Shown here: piece after piece, positions 26,620 through 34,203 of the stretch
Layout of the letters: each line of letters begins with the position of its first letter
Numbering within the stretch: position 1 is the first letter of the stretch
From: JABMNT01 sp048262655
GTDB taxonomy: Bacteria > Pseudomonadota > Alphaproteobacteria > Rhodospirillales > Casp-alpha2
NCBI GenBank assembly: GCA_048262655.1
Contig: JBLXEY010000002.1
Span: forward strand, 248,001 to 312,000
Direction of reading: 5' to 3'
DNA length: 64,000 nt
Made by a program: the position numbers and the translations under genes
Notes under the pieces: generated by a model
Seen by the model: the letters and a program-made list of their open reading frames with translations, nothing else
What the model was told of the DNA's origin: nothing
The model's database searches: none

Positions 26620-27048
26620 TGGTCCTCGCTCGCTTCAAGAGCTGTGTAAAAGCTTCTTCATTAAGCAAAGGATAAAGACCCGGATAACGGTTGCCAAGCC
26701 ACCCCCTGTTGCCGGGAACATTAGATGGGATGACTGAAACACCATCATTGGACTATTGGTTCTATGCGTTCTTGCGAATGCACCTGATCACCTTTAGATT
26801 GATAGCTGTGTAAAGATTCTCGTTTATGGCATCATCGCACTGTAACGCTTAAGTCTTTAACGTTTACGCGCAAAGCCCAAGGGAAAGTAGTTAGCCAATC
26901 ATCTTAATCCTTCTCCCCAATCAACCAACCTGCTGCCGGCTGATTGAATATACTTTTCAGGCCGGTATCCGGCGCCGTCATGTAAACTGGACGTAGGTGC
27001 CACAGCCCTTTATTTTATCGTCGCCAAATTAATAAACCGAGAAATGCC
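26620..27048. other. Intergenic region without a supported gene
   Basis: A 429-base gap between the divergent ZntB-like and old-yellow-enzyme genes. On the minus strand, a 49-codon open stretch without a start codon (26603-26752) runs into the ZntB-like start. It reads protein-like near GNRYPGLYPLL and may be a gene remnant. The rest should hold promoters for both genes. I see no RNA gene, repeat or strong hairpin. Confidence 0.5.
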
Positions 27049-28170
27049 ATGACATCACCTTTGCTTTTTAGCCCCCTTACCCTGCGCAAGTTGACCTTAA
27101 AGAACCGCATTGTTGTCGCACCCATGTGTCAATATTCTGCTAAAGATGGCTATGTTAATGACTGGCATTACCAGCATCATTGTCGTTTTGCGATCGGCGG
27201 CGCCGGATTGGCTTTTGTTGAAGCTACGGCAGTGACACCACAAGGACGAATCACAAATGGTTGCACCGGTCTTTGGGCGGACGAGCAGATCGCCGGGTTG
27301 TCAAAAATTGTGGAAATGTATAAATCATTTGGCTGTGCCGCTGGGATTCAGATCGGCCATGCGGGGCGACGCGCCAGTTGTGCGCTGCCTTGGGATGGCG
27401 GAGCAGCACTAAAAATTGGCCAAGATGATGGCGCTTGGCAGACGGTAGGCCCAAGCCCGTTTGCAGCGAACGAGGGCGGGCCTATCCCCCATGAATTGTC
27501 CATTGATGAAATCAATGCGCATGTGGACGCCTTTGCACGGGCCGCTGAGCGCGCCTTGGCAGCAGGTTTCGATACAATAGAAGTGCACGGGGCACACGGC
27601 TATCTCCTGCACTCCTTCGTTTCTCCTATCTCCAACAAACGGAGTGACAATTTTGGTGGGTCACTGGAAAACCGTATGCGCTTTTCCCTTTTGGTTAGTC
27701 AGGCAGTACGCGACATCTGGCCTGATGATCGTCCAGTATTTTATCGCCCCTCAGCGGTTGATGGAGTCGAAGGCGGTCTTGAAATTGATGAGACCATACA
27801 GCTTGCGAAGGCCCTGAAGAATATCGGTATCGATGTGATTGACTGTTCATCTGGCGGCATGAATGGCCCAGCCACTTTGGCCCAAAGAAATGTTGGTTTC
27901 GGGTATCAAGTCCCTTATGCCGATGCCATCCGAACACAGGCAGATATTGCAACCATGGCCGTTGGTTTGATTATTGAGCCAAGTCATGCGGAACAAATAC
28001 TCGCGGACGGCAAGGCTGATTTGATTGCCCTTGCGCGCGAATTACTGGCCAATCCCAACTGGCCCTACCATGCGGCCCTGGAGCTTGGCATGGAAGACCC
28101 GCATTCTGTTTTGCCGCATAACTATGCGCTGACGCTGGCAAGGAGAGCGAAGATATTGGCCGCGGAATAA
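27049..28170 (+). CDS. Old yellow enzyme, YqjM-type NADH:flavin oxidoreductase
   Basis: A 373-residue FMN-containing ene-reductase that reduces activated C=C bonds with NAD(P)H. The YqjM subgroup residues are visible: Cys27 and Tyr29 in APMCQYSA, Gln/His in GIQIGHAGRRAS, and the substrate-binding pair in IEVHGAHGYLLHSF. The phosphate-binding ending is also present (DLIALARELLANPNWP). Length is normal for NamA/YqjM (about 340-370). It precedes an AraC-type regulator on the same strand by 83 bases. It may serve in detoxifying unsaturated carbonyls. Confidence 0.92.
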   Translation: MTSPLLFSPLTLRKLTLKNRIVVAPMCQYSAKDGYVNDWHYQHHCRFAIGGAGLAFVEATAVTPQGRITNGCTGLWADEQIAGLSKIVEMYKSFGCAAGIQIGHAGRRASCALPWDGGAALKIGQDDGAWQTVGPSPFAANEGGPIPHELSIDEINAHVDAFARAAERALAAGFDTIEVHGAHGYLLHSFVSPISNKRSDNFGGSLENRMRFSLLVSQAVRDIWPDDRPVFYRPSAVDGVEGGLEIDETIQLAKALKNIGIDVIDCSSGGMNGPATLAQRNVGFGYQVPYADAIRTQADIATMAVGLIIEPSHAEQILADGKADLIALARELLANPNWPYHAALELGMEDPHSVLPHNYALTLARRAKILAAE

Positions 28171-28253
28171 AATGGTGTTTTCGACTTAGGTCGCCCCTGT
28201 TACCAAAGAAAGCTCTCGGGAACACATAATGCAATATTGATTGAGGGCGTTTC

Positions 28254-29075
28254 GTGAAGATTACAGATCAAAAGCTTCAAAGGCCAACCAATCAAATAGA
28301 AAGTGTTTCGATCTTTCAGATCAGCCAGGCAACCACGGCGACATTTGTCGATCTCTATTTTCGATTAACGTTTTTATTCTTTATCCAAAGAGGTTCAAAA
28401 CGGGTCGTAACGCGATCCCAAGGTGAGATCGTGGGCGAAGAAGGCGACTTGATGATTTTTCCACCGGGGACGATGGTGACGATGGAAAACCGCCCTGTCT
28501 TGAATGAAAACTACCGTGCCCTTGGCGTTTGCTTCTCTCATGAGCTGATTGATTTAGTATATGCGGATACACCATTACCAAATAATGCATTTGACGTGCA
28601 GATCGTGCGATCTCAAACCCACAATCCAAATGCCATATTATCACTACTCCAAGATACCTTTGAGCAAGACACCCTTCCTGAATCGATCCGACAACATCGG
28701 CTTGTTGAACCGCTGATATGGCTGCGAGCACAAGGCATTGGGCTGCCGACCAGGGTGCAAGAACAGCCAATTAGCAAGGTCCGTCGCCTGATTGAGACGG
28801 ATCTCAGCCATCCGTGGGTCGCTGAGGAAGTTGCAGGACATTTTGCCATGAGTGAGGCAACCATGCGTAGGTGGTTGTCGAAAACGGGCCAAGGGTTTGC
28901 GAAGATTTTGTTGCATACACGATTGGAACAAGGGCTGAGCCTTCTGCAAACAACCGATGCACAGATCTCGGAGATTGCATTAGATTGCGGGTTTAAAACA
29001 CCCTCTCATTTTTCTGATGCATTTCGAAAAAGGTTCGGAATAAAGCCGAAAGAAATCCGTTTGGCGCAAAAATGA
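28254..29075 (+). CDS. AraC-family transcriptional regulator
   Basis: A 273-residue regulator with an N-terminal cupin-like sensor (about 15-150, containing EEGDLMIFPPGTMVTMENRP) and two C-terminal AraC helix-turn-helix units (about 170-270). The HTH shows VAGHFAMSEATMRRWLSKTG and ISEIALDCGFKTPSHFSDAFRKRFG, the latter the conserved AraC signature, with KPKEIR at the end. The start is GTG at 28254. The sensor recalls the YqhC-type group, which responds to aldehydes; that is a weak inference, but it would fit the preceding old yellow enzyme. No palindrome was identified in its short leader. Confidence 0.85.
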   Translation: MKITDQKLQRPTNQIESVSIFQISQATTATFVDLYFRLTFLFFIQRGSKRVVTRSQGEIVGEEGDLMIFPPGTMVTMENRPVLNENYRALGVCFSHELIDLVYADTPLPNNAFDVQIVRSQTHNPNAILSLLQDTFEQDTLPESIRQHRLVEPLIWLRAQGIGLPTRVQEQPISKVRRLIETDLSHPWVAEEVAGHFAMSEATMRRWLSKTGQGFAKILLHTRLEQGLSLLQTTDAQISEIALDCGFKTPSHFSDAFRKRFGIKPKEIRLAQK

Positions 29076-29174
29076 TCGGAATTCGATAGTTTTTGCTTGG
29101 TAGCGGTAAGACCGCTCTGCGATGGGGCGCTAGATTACTTTCATCGACATCATCGTTTATGAAAGGAATAAAAC

Positions 29175-29708
29175 ATGCGTCCAAATATGATCATGGCATC
29201 TCTGCTTCTTGCCGCAACATTCAGCACGGGAGCGGCAGCAGAAAATTTTAAACTCTCCAGTCCCGACATTTCCGAAGGCCAACAACTGAGCAAAGCACAA
29301 GTTTTTAAGGGCTTCGGTTGCGAAGGCGGCAATGTCGCCCCAACGTTATCCTGGAGCGGCGCCCCCGAAGGGACCGAAAGCTTTGCCGTAACCGTATACG
29401 ACCCTGATGCGCCGACGGGTTCCGGCTGGTGGCACTGGTTCGCCTTTAATATCCCCGCAGATGTGACCGAATTATCGGGGGGCACGTCCCTTAACAATAA
29501 CGCCATAGAACTTAAAAACGACTATGGCGCAACCGGTTTTGGCGGTGCTTGCCCTCCCCCAGGGGAAGTGCATCGCTACAAGTTTACAGTCCATGCTTTG
29601 GGGATGAGCCTGGGTCTTGATCCGTCCGCAAGTAACGCCCTTGCGGGGTTTATGGTCAATGCCAACAGTCTGGCGTCATCAACCATAACAGCCGTTTATA
29701 CGCGCTGA
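29175..29708 (+). CDS. YbhB/YbcL-family (PEBP-like) periplasmic protein
   Basis: A 177-residue secreted protein of the phosphatidylethanolamine-binding/Raf kinase inhibitor-like family. It has a clear signal peptide (cleavage near AAA-EN at about 22-24) and the family landmarks: NVAPTLSWSGAPEGT, YDPDAPTGSGWWHWFAFNIP (about 73-92) and the GACPPPGEVHRYKFTVHAL segment near 132-150. In bacteria the role is uncertain; small-ligand or lipid binding is inferred. The ATG at 29175 has AAAGGA upstream. It stands alone between the AraC gene and a convergent secreted-protein gene. Confidence 0.9.
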   Translation: MRPNMIMASLLLAATFSTGAAAENFKLSSPDISEGQQLSKAQVFKGFGCEGGNVAPTLSWSGAPEGTESFAVTVYDPDAPTGSGWWHWFAFNIPADVTELSGGTSLNNNAIELKNDYGATGFGGACPPPGEVHRYKFTVHALGMSLGLDPSASNALAGFMVNANSLASSTITAVYTR

Positions 29709-29717
29709 CAAAAATGT

Positions 29718-29766
29718 ATCCTGGCGAAAGCCAGGGTGCATCAACCCAGCCCTGAGCAAAATCAGG
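29718..29766. terminator. Tandem hairpins in the convergent gap
   Basis: A GAAA-tetraloop hairpin (CCTGGC 29720-29725 with GCCAGG 29730-29735, extended by two further pairs) is followed by a second one (CCTGA 29751-29755 with TCAGG 29762-29766). Neither has a long T run. Their location between two converging genes suggests a bidirectional terminator. Confidence 0.45.
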
Positions 29767-29797
29767 CAGGATGGCCTCTCTTTTGAAACAAACGTGG

Positions 29798-30340
29798 TTA
29801 GTCGATCTTGTTCAGCGAACCGCGAATCTGTCGCATGATTTTTCCATTCTGAACGCGCGAAAATATCAGGGACATGCCACCTTTAACCAAGGTGCGTTCG
29901 TAGGTCTGTATCTCGTAACCCCCATTCTCAGCGACGAGAAGCGAATTCACTGTCATCGTTTTTCCTTCAATGTGTGCCCATACAAATGGGTCGCCTTTTA
30001 GAGGGTCGAGGGGTTTTTCATGTCCGAACACATCCTTGCTCATGGCCGATCCATATACACCGGGTTCTTTGCTTGGTTTGAAATTAATGGAAAAGGTTGA
30101 TTTCTTCTCGTTCTTGCCAGTGCGATAAGACGTCGTGCTCCAGGTGACGTTGAAGCCCTGTTTGTAGGGCTTGATCATCACGGTCATTTTGCGTCCAGGA
30201 AGGGACTGATTTACATCGTTTACCGCTGTGCCAGCATACCGTCCAAAAAATTGCTCAAAATTGGTCTCGGCGAAGCTTGGGCTCGACGTGAAGTTGAGGA
30301 ACTGCATTAATACGATTGGAAACAGGGCCGTGAATTTCAT
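29798..30340 (-). CDS. Secreted protein of unknown function
   Basis: A 180-residue protein with an N-terminal signal peptide (MKFTALFPIVLMQFLNF, cleavage probably near SFA-ET at about 25). The mature part is rich in beta-strand-like alternation, with single conserved-looking spots such as RKMTVMIKPYKQGFNVTW and DPFVWAHIEGKTMTVNSL; it could be a lipocalin-like barrel. I do not recognise a named family. The frame is open to 30379, but the ATG at 30340 has GAGG upstream and starts at the signal peptide. It converges with the YbhB-like gene. Confidence 0.7.
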   Translation of the reverse strand: MKFTALFPIVLMQFLNFTSSPSFAETNFEQFFGRYAGTAVNDVNQSLPGRKMTVMIKPYKQGFNVTWSTTSYRTGKNEKKSTFSINFKPSKEPGVYGSAMSKDVFGHEKPLDPLKGDPFVWAHIEGKTMTVNSLLVAENGGYEIQTYERTLVKGGMSLIFSRVQNGKIMRQIRGSLNKID

Positions 30341-30486
30341 AGGGTACCTCAACTCGATTAATGACCTTATCTTATACATTTATCTTATACATATAGAGGC
30401 TCGCTGGCTAAAACCAAGCATGCCTGAAGGGAATGTTGAAAAACCCTCGCCTTCGTCTCTCAACAAACAACGAATACAATGTTATG

Positions 30487-31206
30487 TCATGCACCAAGGG
30501 CTGTCGCAACATCTTCGATGCTATTGGCGACTATTTCCCAATCTTGTTCGGCATGCGTGTTCTTGATTTGGTTAGGCCCATATTCCGTTGGTCGATTTAC
30601 GTAGGCAGTTTGCATTCCGTGCGATCTTGCATGGGCCAGATCATCATTATGGGCAGCACAAAGCATGACCGATTCCGGAACTCCGCCCAACAGATCAATG
30701 GCACCCAAATAAGTTTTTTTTTCCGGTTTAAAGGCACGAAAGACGTCCGAACATAAGATACCATCCCAGGGAATCCCTGCGTTCTTAGCCATGCTAACAA
30801 GTAAATGGAAGCTGCCATTCGAAAACGTTGAAACAATGAAATGCTGTTTCAGGCGTCCTATTCCCGGCACCGAATCTGGCCATGGTGTGAGACGGTGCCA
30901 GGCTTTGTTGAGATGGGTTCGTGCGTCATCATCCAAATCAGTCAGTCCGAAATCAGGAATGATTTCATCAAGCCGTTCCCTGTGGAGAACATCATTTGTT
31001 GTCCAGGGCCGTTGTTTGTTGCTGACCTCTAGCATCTTTGGTTTATACCCTGCTCGCCATGCATCAGCGAACGCTTCACCATCCAGGTGATTGATGCCGA
31101 TAGATTGTGCCGCTTCGCGGGCATCCGCGGCGACCGATGTGCGCCAGTCCACAACCGTACCGTAGGTATCAAAGATAACGGCTTTTACTGCTTGCGTGTT
31201 CAGCAT
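30487..31206 (-). CDS. Haloacid dehalogenase, type II
   Basis: A 239-residue HAD-superfamily hydrolase of the type II 2-haloacid dehalogenase class. The nucleophile motif is FDTYGTVVDW near residue 11-20, with the catalytic Asp first. Motif II is STFSNGSFHLL (Ser/Asn), and later motifs include the Lys in FRAFKPEKKTY and the acidic AAHNDDLAHA. These enzymes convert 2-haloalkanoates to hydroxyacids with inversion. It is the last gene of a four-gene minus-strand run (CoA transferase, GST, EamA, HAD), with only six bases after the EamA stop, so it is probably co-expressed and may handle a halogenated or related acid. Confidence 0.88.
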   Translation of the reverse strand: MLNTQAVKAVIFDTYGTVVDWRTSVAADAREAAQSIGINHLDGEAFADAWRAGYKPKMLEVSNKQRPWTTNDVLHRERLDEIIPDFGLTDLDDDARTHLNKAWHRLTPWPDSVPGIGRLKQHFIVSTFSNGSFHLLVSMAKNAGIPWDGILCSDVFRAFKPEKKTYLGAIDLLGGVPESVMLCAAHNDDLAHARSHGMQTAYVNRPTEYGPNQIKNTHAEQDWEIVANSIEDVATALGA

Positions 31207-31212
31207 TGGTGA

Positions 31213-32094
31213 TCATCCCCCTTTTTCTGATTGTGTCCTGTTAACGGCCGCTTCCCGATGGAAAATATAGACACCAGTTACCGTAATTATGGCGGCCCCA
31301 ACGAGCGTCGTCCATGCGGGAATAACACCCCATATGATCAGGTCAAAGCTGACCGCCCATACGATACCTGTGTAATTAAAGGGGCTGACAACAGAGGCTT
31401 TGGCAAACTTTAAGGCAGAACTCATTAAGATTTGCCCAAGTGCCCCCGTTATTCCCGTTCCCAGAAACAGCCAAATCACATCGGCGTGCATGTTTTCCCA
31501 ATACCATGGCTGGAAAGCGGCCGTCACAAGTGAGCCGGTCAGCATATAATAAAATGCCACTGTATAAGGGCTTTCCGTTGTGCCCAGTCGGCGCATCAGG
31601 AGGATTGTCGTCGCCCAAAGGCCGGTTGCAACGACGGCGACAAGGGACATGGCCGCAAAATCCCCTGTCGGATTTACGGCGATGATGACGCCGACAAAAC
31701 CAAAGCTGGTGGCCAGCCAACGCCTGATTCCCACCCGCTCACTCAGGAAAATCACCGCGAAAATCGTTACAAACAGAGGGACCGCTTGTGAAATGACAAT
31801 GACATCTCCAACAGTCATCGTTTGAAATGAAAAGAAAAACAAAACGTTGCCCGTCGTGCCGGCGATTGAACGCGCAAAATGAAGGCCTGGACGCCTGGTC
31901 TTGAGGATACTCAAACCCCCGGCCTTTATCAGAAAAGGCAGAATAACGACCATCGCAATGGCGTTACGGATAAACGTAATTTGCGTGGGGTGGTAGTCCG
32001 GGCCAATCAATTTGACGAATACGTTCATGGTGGTCAAAAGGGCCACTGCAGAAATCATCAGCAGAATGCCGAGTGTTGCTTTGTTTTGGGTCAA
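31213..32094 (-). CDS. EamA/DMT-family transporter
   Basis: A 293-residue ten-helix EamA protein. It shares the early FIRNAIAMVVILPF helix, GIRRWLATSFGFVGVIIAVNP and a Pro-rich sixth helix with the EamA gene at 15617-16525. It lies third in the minus-strand operon (CoA transferase, GST, EamA, HAD), 55 bases after the GST gene and six bases before the HAD gene. A membrane exporter in a catabolic operon may remove an intermediate or take part in substrate uptake; direction and substrate are unknown. Confidence 0.85.
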   Translation of the reverse strand: MTQNKATLGILLMISAVALLTTMNVFVKLIGPDYHPTQITFIRNAIAMVVILPFLIKAGGLSILKTRRPGLHFARSIAGTTGNVLFFFSFQTMTVGDVIVISQAVPLFVTIFAVIFLSERVGIRRWLATSFGFVGVIIAVNPTGDFAAMSLVAVVATGLWATTILLMRRLGTTESPYTVAFYYMLTGSLVTAAFQPWYWENMHADVIWLFLGTGITGALGQILMSSALKFAKASVVSPFNYTGIVWAVSFDLIIWGVIPAWTTLVGAAIITVTGVYIFHREAAVNRTQSEKGG

Positions 32095-32149
32095 TAGGCG
32101 ATCCCGAATGCTGGGTGTGGGGCGTTCGTCGCAACGCGTTTTGTATATA

Positions 32150-32875
32150 TCAGGTTTTGGGCTCCTGACGTCCCATAAGGTGTGCTGCGGTCTGATTATA
32201 GAGTGTCGTGTTATTCGAGACGTTGGCTTTGCCCCGGTTCTGCTCTCCTTTATAGAGATTTATCGCGGCAATGACGGCCGGACGCTGCTTGATTTTCCCC
32301 CGCCATTTGGCAACGTTGGGAAATGCATCCAGAGGCACTGTCAGTGGCTTTGCGATAAAAACCCACGGGAACGCAATGATATCACAGATGCTGTAGTCAC
32401 CCATAATATAAGGCCTGTCGTCTAGTCGTGTTTCAAGAACGGCGAGGTTGCGTTCATATTCACCACCATATCGTTTGCGCCCATAGCTTTGGTCTTCAGG
32501 AGGTGCATAATTCACAAAATGGCTTAATTGACCGGCCATTGGTCCCTGGTTGCCGGTTTGCCAGAACAGCCACTCCATCATCTCTTTTTTCGCGAGCGGA
32601 GATTCCGGCATAAACTTTCCCGTTTTTTCTGCCAAATAAAGAAGGATGGCTGCAGACTCAAAAACGGGAACTGACGGCGCATTAAACATGGGGTCAGGCT
32701 CATGATCGACAATGGCAGGCATCTTTGCATTGGGGCTAATCATGCGGAATGCCGGGTCAAATTGATCGCCTTCAGCCAGCTTCATGAGATGAGTGGTATA
32801 TTCGAGACCGCACTCTTCCAGCATGATTGCAATTTTCCAGCCATTTGGTGTGGGGGCATAATAAAAATCAATCAT
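32150..32875 (-). CDS. Glutathione S-transferase family protein
   Basis: A 241-residue protein with an N-terminal thioredoxin-like domain (YYAPTPNGWKIAIMLEECGLEY, KMPAIVDHEP and the ESAAILLYLAEKTG motif near 60-73) and a C-terminal all-helical domain (about 85-210), the classic GST layout. The PNGWK start is of the yeast Ure2/YghU-like bacterial group. The frame is open to 32908, but the ATG at 32875 overlaps the end of the CoA transferase gene by eight bases, which is a normal translational coupling and gives the family N-terminus. It may conjugate or reduce an organic substrate of the same operon. Confidence 0.88.
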   Translation of the reverse strand: MIDFYYAPTPNGWKIAIMLEECGLEYTTHLMKLAEGDQFDPAFRMISPNAKMPAIVDHEPDPMFNAPSVPVFESAAILLYLAEKTGKFMPESPLAKKEMMEWLFWQTGNQGPMAGQLSHFVNYAPPEDQSYGRKRYGGEYERNLAVLETRLDDRPYIMGDYSICDIIAFPWVFIAKPLTVPLDAFPNVAKWRGKIKQRPAVIAAINLYKGEQNRGKANVSNNTTLYNQTAAHLMGRQEPKT

Positions 32876-34076
32876 TTGACGTACCGTCTTCCACTCGAGC
32901 TGCCCCACTTCGGATTAGGGCTTCAATTTCTTCGTCAGTAAAACCACTTTCCATCAACACCTCCGTTGTATGCCCTCCTAGTGCGGGTGCCGGATGCCGC
33001 AGTTCGGTTTTTGTGTTCGAAAACACAGCAACAGGGCGTGTACCGCGCAATCGTCCGGCCTGCGGATGGTCTGTTTCCACAACAATACCGTTGGCAATGA
33101 TTTGAGGGTGTTGGCGCATTTCAGTCCGCGTCAATATGGGCGCGCAAGGCACATCCTCTGCTTCCAGCAGTTCCAATAATGCTTTCGTCGCAAACGGTTT
33201 AAGACCTTCTTGCGTTAAATTGAGGCGTTCGTCTTTGTTGATTTCTCTAAGCTCAGGGGTTTTAAACCGTGGGTCTGTCATAAAGTCGGGCCGATTTAGG
33301 GCTCGGGACAAACCTTCCCAGTGTTTGTCATGCATTGCCGCGACACTAATGTAGCCGTCCGCTGTCTCATATATCAGATCGATAAAAGACTGGGCCGTTT
33401 CGACTTCGGTCTCGTCGCCAACAAAGGTATGTCCCCCCATGTCAGAACTCCAGAGGAACGAAACAATGGTATCAAGCATCGACAAGCGAATATGTTGGCC
33501 TTCTCCGGTTCGTTCCCGCGCAAATAGCGCGGCCGTAATGGCCTGGGACGTCTGAATCCCTGTTAGTTTGTCCGGCAAGATGGTTCGGACCAGACGCGGC
33601 CGCTGATCATCAGCGCCTGCCTGAACAGTTGTAAGCCCCGTCAGGGCTTGAATGAGCGGATCAAATACAGGTTTTTGAGCGTATGGCCCGGTAAAGCCAA
33701 AACCACTAATGGAGACATAAATCAAAGCTGGATTTATTTTGCGCAAGGCGTCTTCCCCAACGCCAATACGATCCGCGACGCCCGGGCGAAAATTTTGCAC
33801 AACCACGTCAGCATCTTCGATCAATTTCAGAAAAGCCTCTAAGCCTTCCTGTTTTTTTAGATCCAGAACAACCGAGCGTTTATTGCGGTTATTGTTAACA
33901 AAGGAAGCTGAGTAACCATTTCGGCGGGTCGCAACTTTGCGTGCAAAATCACCACCGTTTGGCGCTTCAATCTTGATCACGTCAGCACCTTGATCGGCCA
34001 GAATCAATGTCGCTACGGGTCCGGAAATCATCGATGTCAGGTCAATGATACGAACGCCAGCCAATGGCCCACTCAT
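32868..34076 (-). CDS. Family III acyl-CoA transferase (CaiB/BaiF-type)
   Basis: A 402-residue CaiB/BaiF CoA-transferase that moves CoA between carboxylic acids. The opening GPLAGVRIIDLTSMISGPVAT, the GADVIKIEAPNGGDFAR segment, the NKRSVVLDLKK block and the GFGFTGPYAQKPVFDPLIQA region are typical. The predicted catalytic Asp lies in RLSMLDTIVSF near residue 170. Start ATG 34076 has GGGAG upstream; a longer frame to 34103 is less likely. It heads the four-gene operon with GST, EamA and HAD genes, so it probably activates a carboxylic substrate of that pathway. The specific acid is unknown. Confidence 0.9.
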   Translation of the reverse strand: MSGPLAGVRIIDLTSMISGPVATLILADQGADVIKIEAPNGGDFARKVATRRNGYSASFVNNNRNKRSVVLDLKKQEGLEAFLKLIEDADVVVQNFRPGVADRIGVGEDALRKINPALIYVSISGFGFTGPYAQKPVFDPLIQALTGLTTVQAGADDQRPRLVRTILPDKLTGIQTSQAITAALFARERTGEGQHIRLSMLDTIVSFLWSSDMGGHTFVGDETEVETAQSFIDLIYETADGYISVAAMHDKHWEGLSRALNRPDFMTDPRFKTPELREINKDERLNLTQEGLKPFATKALLELLEAEDVPCAPILTRTEMRQHPQIIANGIVVETDHPQAGRLRGTRPVAVFSNTKTELRHPAPALGGHTTEVLMESGFTDEEIEALIRSGAARVEDGTSND

Positions 34077-34203
34077 GATGGTAACTCCCGATAATTTGAG
34101 CAATTTAAGCCCATTGGTTCCTTCGGCTCAATCGGCAATTCGACCAAAGTCTCGTGAATTCGAGGCACTGAAAGCTATCAAATGGTAATTCGAGTTGTGC
34201 CCC

